The notes under the pieces: generated by a model | The model's database searches: none | What the model saw: only the letters and a program-made list of their open reading frames with translations | Told to the model about the DNA's origin: nothing | Position numbers and translations under genes: made by a program | Source of the DNA: Kitasatospora sp. DSM 101779 | GTDB lineage: Bacteria; Actinomycetota; Actinomycetes; Streptomycetales; Streptomycetaceae | Length of the DNA stretch: 64,000 nucleotides | Reading direction: 5' to 3' | Assembly: GCF_025655475.1 (NCBI RefSeq) | Contig: NZ_JAHTIK010000001.1 | Coordinates: 62,001-126,000, forward strand | Part shown: positions 1-9,332 of the stretch, one piece after another | Layout of the letters: every line of letters begins with the position of its first letter | How positions within the stretch are numbered: the first letter of the stretch is position 1

Positions 1-606
1 ACCACCCCGGGAATTGACCTGACGCGCCCGACACTCGGGCAGAAGGCCTGCACCGCCGCCGTACTGGGCGGACTGGCCGCCTGGTTCGGCGCGACCTTCG
101 TCAGCCAGCACCCGCAGATGGCCTTCGACCGGGTCCGTGCGTACGACAAGATCGGGCTGCTGGTACCCAACTGGCGGTTCTTCGCGCCCGAGCCGGCCCG
201 GCACGACTACCACGTCCTGCACCGGGTCCTCACTGCGGACGGTGAGGAGACGCCCTGGACGCAGACCACCCAAATCACCCCGCGGACCTGGACACACACG
301 GTGTGGTTCCCCTCCCGCCGCCGGGAGAAGGCGGTGTTCGACCTCGCCTTCGATCTGATCGCCCTCATGGGACAGCCCGGCGCCGATGTGACGGCTCACC
401 CGGCGTACTGGACGCTGGTCGACATGGTGACCCAGGCGGTCCGGGCCGAGTACGGTGACCGCGCCCTGCCGCAGGGCTTCCAGTTCCTCGTCGCCCGGCA
501 CACGGGCTACGAGCAGGAGCCGGAGCCGGAATACATCTTCGTGTCGGCTTTCGTCCTGCTGCCCACACCGGTTGGCAGCACCGATCCGGCGACGAGGGCG
601 AGTTGA
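1..606 (+). CDS. Membrane-anchored hypothetical protein (5' end outside window)
   Basis: The frame is open from the first base, so the gene starts upstream. The visible part is about 201 residues. It begins with a hydrophobic Ala/Gly/Leu segment (about residues 17-34 of the visible part) that looks like the last membrane span or an anchor. A soluble domain follows with the motif PNWRFFAPEPARHDYH. That P-W-x-F-F-A-P-x-P signature resembles small proteins encoded beside HTTM/SdpB-like membrane proteins, but I recall this only as a pattern, not a firm family assignment. An internal ATG lies at 118, but the upstream codons are clearly coding. The stop overlaps the TTG start of the downstream oxidoreductase, so the two are probably co-translated. 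Function unknown. Confidence 0.7.
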   Translation, partial: TTPGIDLTRPTLGQKACTAAVLGGLAAWFGATFVSQHPQMAFDRVRAYDKIGLLVPNWRFFAPEPARHDYHVLHRVLTADGEETPWTQTTQITPRTWTHTVWFPSRRREKAVFDLAFDLIALMGQPGADVTAHPAYWTLVDMVTQAVRAEYGDRALPQGFQFLVARHTGYEQEPEPEYIFVSAFVLLPTPVGSTDPATRAS

Positions 607-2147
607 GTCCCGCCATGGGGCGGCACCTGGGCAGCGCCTCCGCGGGCGCCGTGGACGCGGCGGTGGTCGGAGCGGGACCGAACGGACTGGCGGCGGCGAT
701 CACCCTGGCCGGAGCCGGTCTGAAGGTCGCCGTCTACGAGGCGGCGGACACCGTGGGCGGCGGAACCCGCACTGCGCAAGTGACGCTGCCCGGCTTCCGG
801 CACGACATCTGTGCCAGCGTGCATCCGATGGGGCTCGCCTCGCCCTTCTTCCGGGCATTCGACCTCGCCGCGCACGGTGTGGAGATGCTGCGGCCCGAAG
901 TCGCCTACGCCCACCCCCTGGACGGGGGCGGCGGCGGGCTGGCATGGCAGGACCTCGGCCGGACCGCGGAATCGCTGGGGCCGGACGGGCGGGCCTGGCA
1001 GGCGCTGTTCGCCCCGTTGGTGGACCGCTGGCAGCAGATGGCCGACCTTGCCATGAGCGACCTGCGGCACCTTCCCGCTCACCCCGCCGTCGCGGCCCGG
1101 CTGGCCCTGGGGGTACTGGAGCAGGGCTCGCCGCTGCGGTCCCTGCGCTTCCGTGGCTCCGCCGCCCGGGCGCTCCTCGCCGGGGTGAGCGCCCACGGGA
1201 TCGCACCGCCCGGCTCCCCCGTCGCCACCGCGGTCGGCGTCGTCCTCGGCACCTTGGCTCACGCCGTCGGCTGGCCCGTCCCGCGAGGAGGTACCCAGCG
1301 GATCGCCGACGCCCTGGCGGCGGAACTGCGCGACCGCGGCGGGGAGATCGTCACCGGTCACCGGGTCCGCTCGCTGGACGACCTGCCGCGCGCCCGGGCT
1401 GTTCTGCTGGACGTCGCCCCCTCTGGTCTGGCTGCCATCGCGGGCGACGCGCTGCCGTCCGGCTATGCCCGCGCTCTGCGGACTTCCCCGATGGGACCGG
1501 CGGTCTGCAAGGTCGACTTCGCGCTGTCCGGCCCCGTGCCGTGGACGACGGCCGACTGCGAACGAGCGGGCACCCTGCACCTGGTGGGCACCCATGAGGA
1601 GGCGGTGGCCGCAGAGCGGGAGGTCAGGCGCGGCAGGCACCCGGAACGGCCCTATGTGCTGGTGGTCCAGCCTGGGGTCGTCGACGCCTCCCGCGCACCC
1701 GAGGGACAGTGCACGCTCTACAGCTACGCCCATGTCCCCCACGGCTCCACCCTCGACCTGGGGGACGCCGTGACCGCGCAGATCGAGCGCTTCGCGCCAG
1801 GATTCCGCGACCTGGTCCTGGCCCGCCGGGTCACACCGGCCGTTGCGCTGGAGGACCACAACCCGAACTACGTGGGCGGCTCCATCATGGGCGGCGACCT
1901 GTCACTGTGGCGGACGGCCATGCGGCCGGTGGTCCGCTGGGACCCCTACACGACCCCGCTGGAGGGCTTGTACCTCTGCTCGGCTTCCACCCCGCCCGGC
2001 CCGGCCGTCCACGGCATGTGCGGTGTACACGCCGCGGGGCGGGCGCTGCGCCGGCGGTTCGGGATCCGGACGGACCCGCTCGATCTGGTCCGCGCGCCCC
2101 ACGGGCGCGGCGCGACGGCAGAGCCGCACGGCGCTGGCGCTGGGTGA
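603..2147 (+). CDS. FAD-dependent oxidoreductase, phytoene desaturase (CrtI)-like
   Basis: This 514-residue flavoprotein of the CrtI/amino-oxidase superfamily is expected to bind FAD and oxidise or desaturate a hydrophobic substrate. The N-terminal Rossmann motif GAGPNGLAAAITLAGAG (from about residue 23) is followed by the acidic residue of YEA that binds the adenosine ribose and by GGGTRT. A C-terminal FAD-contacting stretch lies near LYLCSASTPPGPAVHGMCG (about residues 457-475). The TTG start at 603 overlaps the upstream stop (TTGA); an ATG at 615 would also keep the Rossmann fold. Substrate unknown: no carotenoid genes are visible, and the family includes many uncharacterised members. It is the second gene of an operon with the membrane protein before it. 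Confidence 0.85.
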   Translation: MSPAMGRHLGSASAGAVDAAVVGAGPNGLAAAITLAGAGLKVAVYEAADTVGGGTRTAQVTLPGFRHDICASVHPMGLASPFFRAFDLAAHGVEMLRPEVAYAHPLDGGGGGLAWQDLGRTAESLGPDGRAWQALFAPLVDRWQQMADLAMSDLRHLPAHPAVAARLALGVLEQGSPLRSLRFRGSAARALLAGVSAHGIAPPGSPVATAVGVVLGTLAHAVGWPVPRGGTQRIADALAAELRDRGGEIVTGHRVRSLDDLPRARAVLLDVAPSGLAAIAGDALPSGYARALRTSPMGPAVCKVDFALSGPVPWTTADCERAGTLHLVGTHEEAVAAEREVRRGRHPERPYVLVVQPGVVDASRAPEGQCTLYSYAHVPHGSTLDLGDAVTAQIERFAPGFRDLVLARRVTPAVALEDHNPNYVGGSIMGGDLSLWRTAMRPVVRWDPYTTPLEGLYLCSASTPPGPAVHGMCGVHAAGRALRRRFGIRTDPLDLVRAPHGRGATAEPHGAGAG

Positions 2148-2543
2148 CGTGGTGGGCGGCGTTGCGATGGGGCCGACGGCCTGCGTGAACAGATCGACCA
2201 GGTCACCACTGCCCTCGCCGAGGTCGAGGTCCGCCTTGCCGAGACCGTCACCACCTGCAACGTCGTCGACGACCTCGCTGTGCCTGAGCGCGCAGTGGCC
2301 CCGGAGGGGACCACCACCACCTACCAGCGCATTGGGACCGCCCTCAACGAGCGCCCCGGGCAGGTCGTCCGGGTACGCGACCTCCACGAATCTCTCGGGC
2401 TGCCCACCGACGAGCCCTCGATCAACGTCACCCGCTCCCGACTGGGACGACTCGTTCGTCAGGGACTGCTCGACCAACCCGGACGAGGCCGCTATCAGGA
2501 ACCGGAACCTGTCAAAGCGATCAAGGCAGGTGATCACGTCTAA
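2148..2543 (+). pseudogene. Truncated winged-helix protein of the kind found beside transposases
   Basis: The frame runs directly on from the preceding stop with no credible start codon until 2280. The translation reads DGLREQIDQVTTALAEVEVRLAE as an amphipathic coiled-coil-like helix, then a winged-helix-like region (RVRDLHESLGLP, then TRSRLGRLVRQGLLDQPG). This organisation (helix, variable linker, wHTH) matches small actinobacterial proteins often seen next to transposase genes. The 5' part is missing, so it is called a remnant. An 87-residue product from 2280 could be made but would lack the helix. Confidence 0.55.
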
Positions 2544-2593
2544 CTTTTGGTCTGTAACTTCGGGTCTGTCCGCGATCAGACAGGCCCCCGCGG

Positions 2594-2850
2594 TCAGAGT
2601 CGGAGTTCCGCGAGCACCGGATTGGCCGCGAGTCGCGGGTACGTGCCACTGAGCTCGGTCAGCACGGCCTGCCGAAAATTCAGCCATGAGTCCTTGAGGT
2701 CAGCGAGCTCGCAGACCACCTCGGCTGCCGCGTACGTGCACGAGACCCGCACCTTCCCCTCGTCCGGGGCGAACTCGATCAGCTCGGCGTTCTCAGTGAG
2801 CCTTTTCAGGGCGAGCACCGATCGGGTGATGGCCGTGGGGTCGGCATGAG
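2594..2850 (-). pseudogene. 3' fragment of an unidentified gene cut by an IS element
   Basis: On the minus strand the last 84 or so codons read as normal protein (TRSVLALKRLTENAELIEFAP, then SWLNFRQAVLTELSGTYPRLA, ending LAELRL). The frame upstream of about 2850 dissolves into the left flank of the IS5-type element that starts before 2924. No start codon belongs to it, so it is a truncated gene. The fold is not recognised. Confidence 0.45.
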
Positions 2851-2923
2851 AGCAGAACGAGCGAGGCTCACGGGCGGTTGAGCGAGATGTCTCACGTCTC
2901 AAGCAACCAGCCAGGGAGCCTCG

Positions 2924-3662
2924 TTGGTCACCTATCCTGCCGCACTGGACCTGCTGCACGCGCTCGTTGAGTGGGTCACCATGCTGATCGTCACGCGAGA
3001 GGGTGACCGCCGCTGCAAGCTCCGCCCCTCCCGACGGGCGCTGGTCGCGCTGGTCTACCTGCGCAAGCACGACACCCTCGCCCAGATCGCCGCCGGCTTC
3101 CGGATCAGCGTCGGCACCGCCCACGCCTACGTTCACCAGGTCACCGAGATCCTCGCCCGCAAAGCACCCGGCCTGGCCCAGGCCCTACGCAAAGCCGACG
3201 CGGAGTACGTCCTGGTCGAGGGCACCCTCGCCGAGTGCGGCCGCGTCGGAGACGGACGCGCAGACTACTCTGGTAAGCACCCCCGCCACGGCGTGAACCA
3301 CCAGCCCGACGGGCAGGCTCGCGTGGATCTCCCGCGCCCTGCCCGGCCGCACCCACGACCTGACCGCCGCCCGCACCCACCGCATCGTGAAGACCTGCGT
3401 CCGGCTCCGCGTTCCCGCTCTGGCCGACATGGCCTACACCGGCGCCGGCGGAACGTTCGCCGTGCCGACCAGGCGCCCACCCCGCAAGGAGCTCTGCGTC
3501 AGGCAGCGATCGCCGAACCGGGCCCACGCCCGTCTCCGCTACCCGGTCGAACGCGGAGTGGCCACGGTCAAGCGCTGGAGGATCTTTCGCCACGCCCGCT
3601 GCAGTCCGAACTGGCTGACGTCAGCAGCCAAAGCCGTCCTCACCCTGGAGTTGCACCGCTGA
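2924..3662 (+). pseudogene. IS5-family transposase, frameshifted
   Basis: The first part (2924 to about 3300) encodes the N-terminal helix-turn-helix half ([20 protein letters not shown], then [19 protein letters not shown]) and reaches the first catalytic Asp region ([20 protein letters not shown]). After HGVN a short deletion and a +1 shift move the rest to another frame, which reads [20 protein letters not shown], then [14 protein letters not shown], and ends [17 protein letters not shown], the DDE C-terminal Glu region, to 3662. Residues between HGVN and the second half are missing, which argues for decay rather than programmed frameshifting. Terminal inverted repeats were not found. Confidence 0.8.
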
Positions 3663-3900
3663 AAAGGCTCCTTACCTTCTTGGTGGGTTCGTTCCGCTCA
3701 TTCGTACGATCGGAAGGCCCAGGGGCTCCGGGTGTGGCTCAAAAGGTTCATGCCGAGGCTGTGGCTTCCACTGATTGGCCGCCCGGTGCCCCGCGACGAC
3801 ACGGCCACTCATTGGGATGCGCGAACTCGATCGCTTCGTAAGGACACGTCGGCGTGGTCGTCTGCAGGAAGCCAAGACACGGACCGACGAGGAGGCGCGA
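3663..3900 (+). other. Candidate IS110 left end / bridge-RNA region
   Basis: No gene is supported here. The segment lies directly upstream of an intact IS110-family recombinase, where the left non-coding end of IS110-group elements encodes a structured bridge RNA that pairs with target and donor DNA (established for IS621 and relatives). I did not fold it. The assignment rests only on position and family. Confidence 0.3.
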
Positions 3901-5106
3901 ATGCCCGAGCTATGGGCGGGGACGGATGCGGGCAAGGCCGAGCACCACTGCACGGTGATCGATGCCGAGGGCAGGCGGAGGCTGTCCCGGCGGGTGGCCA
4001 ACGACGAAGGCCCCTTGCTCGAACTGATCGGCGAGGTATTGCAGTTGAGTGAGGGCGAGCCGGTGACCTGGGCCATCGACCTGAACGCCGGCGGTGCCGC
4101 CCTGCTGATCGCCCTGCTGGTCGGCCACGGGCAGAAGCTGCTCTACATCCCCGGCCGCACCGTCCACCACGCCTCCGGCAGCTACCGCGGCGACGGCAAG
4201 ACGGATGCCAAGGACGCCTACGTCATCGCCGACCAGGCCCGCATGCGCCGCGACCTTCAGCCCTTGCAGGCGCCGGACGAGATCGCCTTCGACCTGCGGA
4301 TCCTCACCGCCCGGCGCTACGACCTCGCCGCCGACCGCACCCGGGCGATCAACCGTCTGCGCGCCCAGATCCTGGAGTACTTCCCGGCCCTCGAGCGCGC
4401 CTTCGACTACAGCACCTCCAAGGCCGCCCTCGTCCTGCTGACCGGCTACCAGACACCCGCCGGCCTCCGCAGAATCGGCGAGGCCCGCCTCGCCACCTGG
4501 CTGGCGAACCGCAAAGTCCGCAACGCCAAAGCGGTGGCCGCCACCGCGCTGGAGGCGGCACACGCCCAGCACACGGTGATCCCCGGAGAGAAGATCGCCG
4601 CGACCATGGTGCACACCCTGGCCAGGGACGTGATGGCCCTGGACGAGGAGATCACCCGCACCGACACGGCGATCGAGGCCCGGTTCCGCGAACACCGGCA
4701 CGCCGAGGCGATCACCGGCATGCCCGGCATCGGCACCCTGCTCGGCGCCGAGTTCATCGCCTGCACCGGCGGCAACCTGGACGCCATCGGCACATCCGGC
4801 CGCCTGGCCGGCATCGCCGGCCTGGCCCCCGTCCCCAAGGACTCCGGACGCATCAGCGGCAACATGCGCCGACCACACCGCTACCACCGCCGTCTCCTGC
4901 GCGTCTTCTACCTCTCCGCCCAGGTCGCCGCTCGCTGCTGCCCAACCTCCAAGGCCTTCTACGAACGCAAGAGGAGCGAGGGCAAGTCCCACAACCAGGC
5001 CGTCCTCGCCCTCGCCCGGCGCCGCCTCGACGTGCTCTGGGCCCTCATACGGGACCAGCGCACCTTTACCACTGAGCCGCCCCGACGCGATCTCGCAGCG
5101 GCATAA
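3901..5106 (+). CDS. IS110-family transposase (DEDD/serine recombinase)
   Basis: The 401-residue recombinase starts at ATG 3901 behind a GAGGAGG ribosome-binding site at about 3888-3894; an earlier in-frame ATG lies at 3775 but has no such site. The N-terminal RuvC-like DEDD domain shows GTDAGKAEHH (Asp9), WAIDLNAGG, and the KTDAKDAYVIAD pair of Asp residues. The C-terminal transposase_20 domain shows AITGMPGIGTLLGAEF and AGIAGLAPVPKDSGRISG, including the Ser-Gly of the catalytic serine region. Length and both domains are normal for the family, so it may be active. It sits between fragments of other IS families, suggesting repeated insertion at this place. Confidence 0.92.
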   Translation: MPELWAGTDAGKAEHHCTVIDAEGRRRLSRRVANDEGPLLELIGEVLQLSEGEPVTWAIDLNAGGAALLIALLVGHGQKLLYIPGRTVHHASGSYRGDGKTDAKDAYVIADQARMRRDLQPLQAPDEIAFDLRILTARRYDLAADRTRAINRLRAQILEYFPALERAFDYSTSKAALVLLTGYQTPAGLRRIGEARLATWLANRKVRNAKAVAATALEAAHAQHTVIPGEKIAATMVHTLARDVMALDEEITRTDTAIEARFREHRHAEAITGMPGIGTLLGAEFIACTGGNLDAIGTSGRLAGIAGLAPVPKDSGRISGNMRRPHRYHRRLLRVFYLSAQVAARCCPTSKAFYERKRSEGKSHNQAVLALARRRLDVLWALIRDQRTFTTEPPRRDLAAA

Positions 5107-5152
5107 CCCCGCCACCGTCCGCTACCCAGGCCCTTGACAAACCCGATTGGGA

Positions 5153-5375
5153 ATCAGTGAAGCCGACCGTCGAGTGCTCGCCCCGCCCCAAGTGTTCGAG
5201 TACACCCTTCTTCTTCGTCGAGGCCGCGTCCTCCTTCTCGGAGTGCGACAGGGCCAGCACACCGTCGATGTCCACAACCACTTGGCCGTCCGAGTTCGGT
5301 GCGGCCTGGCCGGCCCCGATGCTGATCCGGCCCGGCCTGACTCCGGGACATCGTTCTTCCAGGTCCCGATCGACT
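5153..5375 (-). pseudogene. IS1380-family transposase fragment
   Basis: A minus-strand frame reads GRISIGAGQAAPNSDGQ, then VVDIDGVLALSHSEKEDAA and VGFTD. The D-I-D-G-V-x-x-x-x-H-S-E-K-x-x-A-A block and the downstream G-F-x-D are the first catalytic-Asp region of IS1380-type transposases. Only about 70 codons remain; both ends are lost and the segment after the motif is scrambled. Confidence 0.6.
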
Positions 5376-5379
5376 GCTC

Positions 5380-5481
5380 GGACACCTTCGCCCGGCGCGC
5401 AGCCTCGGCAATCTCACCGGCCAGGATCGACAGCACGATCCGGACTTTGTGTTCCGGCGGCGACGCCCGTGGCCTCGCCAT
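5380..5481 (-). pseudogene. Transposase N-terminal helix-turn-helix fragment
   Basis: Starting at ATG 5481 the minus strand encodes MARPRASPPEHKVRIVLSIL, then AEAARRAKVSEQSIGTWKN. This is the HTH_Tnp/helix-turn-helix head of an orfA-type transposase. It then runs straight into the IS1380-like remnant, so it is a chimeric scrap rather than a gene. Confidence 0.55.
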
Positions 5482-5497
5482 GAACGATCAGACTGCT

Positions 5498-8248
5498 TCA
5501 CACGACAGGGCCCGCAACAAACGAGCTCTGCCACAAAGTCTGACGCGCGACATCGGCCACCGTGCGAGTGAGTGCCGCGCGATTCGGTACGCCTAGTTTC
5601 CGGTACACCCGGCTCAAGTGACTGTCAACCGTCCTCACACTCAGATGCAGTTTGTCAGCGACTTCCTGGCTAGTCATGCCAGAGCTCACAAGTTCGGCAA
5701 TCTCGCGTTCCCGTGCACTGAGCACAGCCAGACGATTAGCCGTGTTCGGTTCCGCCGCATATGTGGCGAGCCGACTGCGTTCGCGGGCCGCTTCATCGGC
5801 CAGGCGTGCAGAGCCGCACTCGCTGGCTAGGTATGCGGCCTGGCTCAGCCATGTGTGCACGTCGCGGGTTCTCCCCGCATCAAGGGACACCTTCGCAGCT
5901 GCGAGCATTGTGCGGCATGCCTCGATGCGCTTGCCGCGCAGAGAGAAGTCTTCGATGGCCAGCTGCGCGCTCAGCACAGCCTGTTCGATGTCGCCGCGCA
6001 GAGCGTGGGCTCGCATTCGGGCACGCAGGGCGAACCCTCGCCGGCCATGGGTCGGAAGCTCTTCGACGCACTGCTCGGCGATGGCCGCCGTCTGTTCGGC
6101 CAGCCGCTCATCGCCGCTGATCTGAGCGGCCAGGGCCAAGGCGTCGCACCAGCGTGGCTTGCGCCAGGTGGTCAGTCGGGGCAGCGCGGCCCCGCCCACG
6201 GCGTCCAGTAGGAGCCACTTGCCGCGAATCGGATCTCCGCTGAGCAGGGCAGCCTCAGCGTGATAGCTGCGCACGGTGATCGCCCACGCCGTGGAATGAC
6301 CGCTTGCGATGTCCCAGGCTCGTTGGGACAGAGCGTGCACATCCTCCACATCTCCCGGGCGTCCCTGCCAGAGCAGTGCCCGGGCTCGCGCCTGCATGAG
6401 GATCGCTGTGGTCGCAGGGCTGTCGTTGTGCTTAGCGTCATGGGCGGCCTCGTTGAGGGTAGCCAGCGCCGCGCCCAGATCCCCCGAGCGCAGCTGGACC
6501 TCGGCCAGAGCCTTCAAAATGGCTGGCAACACGTAGTACTGCCCGCTGCGTCGGGAGAGTGCGGCCCCGCGGGTGAGGTGGCGTTGGGCGTCCATCAGCT
6601 GGACGAGCGTCGCTTCAGCGAATCCCAGCTGGTAGATGGACTGTAGGTTGTCCAGGATGGCGGCATCGGTAGCGGAATCGATGAGTTCGGTGGCACGCGC
6701 TGCTGCGGTCTCCGCCAGCGCTTGTTGGGACGAGAAGAGGTGGGCCAGGGAGGACAGCGCGAGGGCGTGGGCTTCCCCGGCCGTGTCCTGGTGCCTTCGC
6801 TTGATCGATGCGGCCGCTTCGGCGTGCTCCAGGGCTACCTTGTAGTGCTGCTGGTCGAGCGCGATGTCCGCCAACTCCGTGTGCAGGGAGGCCGCCACCA
6901 CAGTGTCGTGCTCGGGCACCGCAGTGAGGCCGGCTCGCGCCAAGGCGGCGGCTTCGTTGTACTGGCTGAGCAGTCGTTCCACTCGGGCGGCCTCCGCGAA
7001 CGCGGCCGGGTCCAGTTCTCGCACACCGGGTGAGTCCGGTCGCAGTGAGTGCAGCAGCGTTCGGCTCTCTCGTACGCGACCTGTCAGCAGACTTGCATGT
7101 GCGAGGAGAACCTGGGCCTCATGCCATTGCGCCTCGCCTGTCTGCAACAGCGGGACTGCGGCCTGCAGAAGGTCTGCGGCGACGGCGGGAGCAGTCGGGA
7201 GCGACTCTCGTGCGGCGTCGATCAGGGTAGGGACCTTGTGGGACTTCTCGGGTTCGAGGGCGCGTGCGATGTGGTAGGCACGCTGGATCACCGGTGCTGA
7301 TCGCTCGGCAAGCGCGGCCTCGGCACGTGCGTGGAAAGCGGACAGATAGCTTGGAGCGAGCCGCTCGTAGATGGCCTCGGCCAACACCCTATGACGCAAG
7401 GCCCATTGCCCCGCGCAGCCAATCGGCCGAACGAGGTCGAGATCGCTGAGGACATCGAGCGCGGCCAGTGTTTCAACGGTGTCCAGGCTCGCGACCGCGG
7501 CCAACAAGTCCGGGGGGGCCGGACCGTCGAGCACGGCCGCAGCCCGGACGACCGAGAGGGCCGAAAGATCGAGATCGGCCAGCTCGTACAGGATCGCTGC
7601 ACCTGCGTCGGCACGTGCCTCGCCCTGGCCGGCAATCGCCTTGAGGTACTGCGGATTTCCAAGCCCTTCTTGATGGATATGGTCGAGGTCCGGCCGATCG
7701 CCGAGGAGCTGGCGGGTCTCGCCAAGGGACAGCGGCCCGATCTGCCACACCTCCAGTTGGCTTGCCGCGGCAGAGTGGTGGAGCATCGTGGCAAGCGCGG
7801 GTGGCAGTTGCCGCGGCCTATACGCCACCAGCAATAGCAGCGGGCCGGTGTTGGCGGCCCGGATGAACCACAGCACCTCAGAAATCTGGCCGGGCTCAAG
7901 AAGATGCAAGTCATCAAGCAGTACCACCGACGGAGGTCTTGCAGGCGCCCTACCCTCGAAGCCTTGCACGTCCTGACTCCCCGAGTACAACGCGTCAGGA
8001 AGCCTTAGGGGGTTCCAGTCGCGTCCGTTCGCCGTGAAAACCTCAGTTCCGTTGGGGCGAGCGTGCGCGATGAGCGCGGACATCAAGGCGCTCTTGCCGA
8101 TGCCAGGCTCCCCTGAGAGCGCGATCGCACGACCTTGGCCGGACCGCAGACCGTGCAAGGCTGCTCGCAGGTCCCGCAGTTCTTCGCCCCGGCCCACCAG
8201 GTTGGGTCTTGTCTCATATCGTGGAACGGCGACGTCCGGTTCAATCAC
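5498..8248 (-). CDS. LAL-type LuxR family transcriptional regulator
   Basis: The 916-residue product is a large ATP-binding regulator of the LuxR family (LAL). Its N-terminal AAA/STAND ATPase has Walker A GEPGIGKS (residues 46-53) and Walker B VVLLDD (about 108-113). A long helical, TPR-like middle is rich in Ala/Leu repeats. The C-terminal LuxR helix-turn-helix reads LSAREREIAELVSSGMTSQE, then DKLHLSVRTVDSHLSRVYRK. LAL proteins act as pathway-specific activators in many actinomycete clusters; an ATP- and ligand-dependent role is inferred here. The neighbours on both sides are IS remnants, so no target operon is evident. The gene appears intact, with a stop at 5498. GC is slightly below that of its surroundings, compatible with separate acquisition. 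Confidence 0.9.
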   Translation of the reverse strand: MIEPDVAVPRYETRPNLVGRGEELRDLRAALHGLRSGQGRAIALSGEPGIGKSALMSALIAHARPNGTEVFTANGRDWNPLRLPDALYSGSQDVQGFEGRAPARPPSVVLLDDLHLLEPGQISEVLWFIRAANTGPLLLLVAYRPRQLPPALATMLHHSAAASQLEVWQIGPLSLGETRQLLGDRPDLDHIHQEGLGNPQYLKAIAGQGEARADAGAAILYELADLDLSALSVVRAAAVLDGPAPPDLLAAVASLDTVETLAALDVLSDLDLVRPIGCAGQWALRHRVLAEAIYERLAPSYLSAFHARAEAALAERSAPVIQRAYHIARALEPEKSHKVPTLIDAARESLPTAPAVAADLLQAAVPLLQTGEAQWHEAQVLLAHASLLTGRVRESRTLLHSLRPDSPGVRELDPAAFAEAARVERLLSQYNEAAALARAGLTAVPEHDTVVAASLHTELADIALDQQHYKVALEHAEAAASIKRRHQDTAGEAHALALSSLAHLFSSQQALAETAAARATELIDSATDAAILDNLQSIYQLGFAEATLVQLMDAQRHLTRGAALSRRSGQYYVLPAILKALAEVQLRSGDLGAALATLNEAAHDAKHNDSPATTAILMQARARALLWQGRPGDVEDVHALSQRAWDIASGHSTAWAITVRSYHAEAALLSGDPIRGKWLLLDAVGGAALPRLTTWRKPRWCDALALAAQISGDERLAEQTAAIAEQCVEELPTHGRRGFALRARMRAHALRGDIEQAVLSAQLAIEDFSLRGKRIEACRTMLAAAKVSLDAGRTRDVHTWLSQAAYLASECGSARLADEAARERSRLATYAAEPNTANRLAVLSAREREIAELVSSGMTSQEVADKLHLSVRTVDSHLSRVYRKLGVPNRAALTRTVADVARQTLWQSSFVAGPVV

Positions 8249-8560
8249 TTCGTCATCTCCAACACATGCGTGATCGTCTTACGCCGGTGGAACTGTGGGC
8301 TCCGCGCATGGGGTCAGCAGCGCCTTCAACGCCCCGGAGGGTACAGAGAGATCTTGGGAGAACTCTGTGAAACCCAGTCGCGGACACCGCGCACCGGCAA
8401 GTCCCCACGCGGGGCAGCACGGTCCGGTGGCGCCGCCGATGGTGCCACCGGACCGGGGGTCACGCCCGAGCTACCGTAATCGGGGCCTTGGTGCGCAGAA
8501 ACGGCCAAGCAAGGTGGCGCGGAAGCCACGAGGGTCGGGATAGGACGATGGGTCGTCTAG
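8249..8560. other. Intergenic region without a supported gene
   Basis: This stretch lies between the start of the LAL regulator and a transposase remnant. It should contain the LAL promoter on the minus strand, but no clear -10/-35 pair or operator could be picked out. Open frames on both strands lack family features and Shine-Dalgarno sites. Confidence 0.3.
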
Positions 8561-9253
8561 GCCGAGACGGTCCGGCACGCGGTGTGGCTCGCACACGAAG
8601 TGACGGAAGACAATGAGACGCTCGCGTAGGTCGGAGCTGGCCTCGGGGGGTCGGAGGAGACCGCCTGGCGGTACGTCGGCGAGACCGTCGAGCTTCTCGC
8701 CGCCTGGGCACCGAGCCCATGCGAGGTGCTGGTGGGTCCGGGTGAGGGCGACTTCGTTATCGTCGACGGGATGCTTATCCCGACCGACCGGATCGCTTCG
8801 GACGAGCCGTACTACTCGCAGAAGCACAGGAAGCACGGGATTAATGTGCAGTCATCGCCACCCCGGACGGCACACCGCTGCGGTTTTCCCGGGCTCTGCC
8901 CGGCCGCGCCCACCACCGACCGCCGCCGGCGCCCCCGGCATCATCCAGGCCTGCTCGACCATGGAAATCCTCGTCCTCGCCGACCCGCGCCTACCAGGGC
9001 GCCGGCGCCACCGTCCGCACCCTCTACTACGGTCACCACGAACTCCCCGAGCACTACCAGCAGTACAACCGCGACCATGCCCGCGCCGAGCACCCGGCGA
9101 ATGGCCGTCGCCCAACTGAAGACATGGAAGGTCTTCAGCAAGGCCCAATGCTCCACAATCCGGATCAGCCGCAGGGTCGCCGTCGCCCACACCCTCCTCA
9201 CCTGCGGAAACTCAGGATGGCAGAGGATCACTCACAAGATCGCCAGACTTTGA
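8561..9253 (+). pseudogene. IS5-family transposase remnant, several frameshifts
   Basis: Pieces of one transposase are readable in different frames: SEETAWRYVGETVELLAAWA near 8645-8705, DFVIVDGMLIPTDRIASDEP (first catalytic Asp) near 8750-8810, YYSQKHRKHGINVQ, FSRALPGRA near 8885, then YQGAGATVRTLYYGHHELPE and YQQYNRDHAR near 8990-9085. At least two shifts and one stop separate the blocks, so it cannot make a transposase. Its sequence differs from the element at 2924, so it came from a separate insertion. Confidence 0.75.
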
Positions 9254-9332
9254 AACGTCCCTGATTACCGAGGCTGGTCGGCTGCTGGCAGTCACACGCA
9301 TCCGAACTGAATCAGATGACCGCCCCATGGAT

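Noticed and set aside
2924..3662. Programmed frameshift in the IS5 transposase
   Set aside because: Residues are missing at the shift and no slippery heptamer is seen, so decay is the simpler reading.
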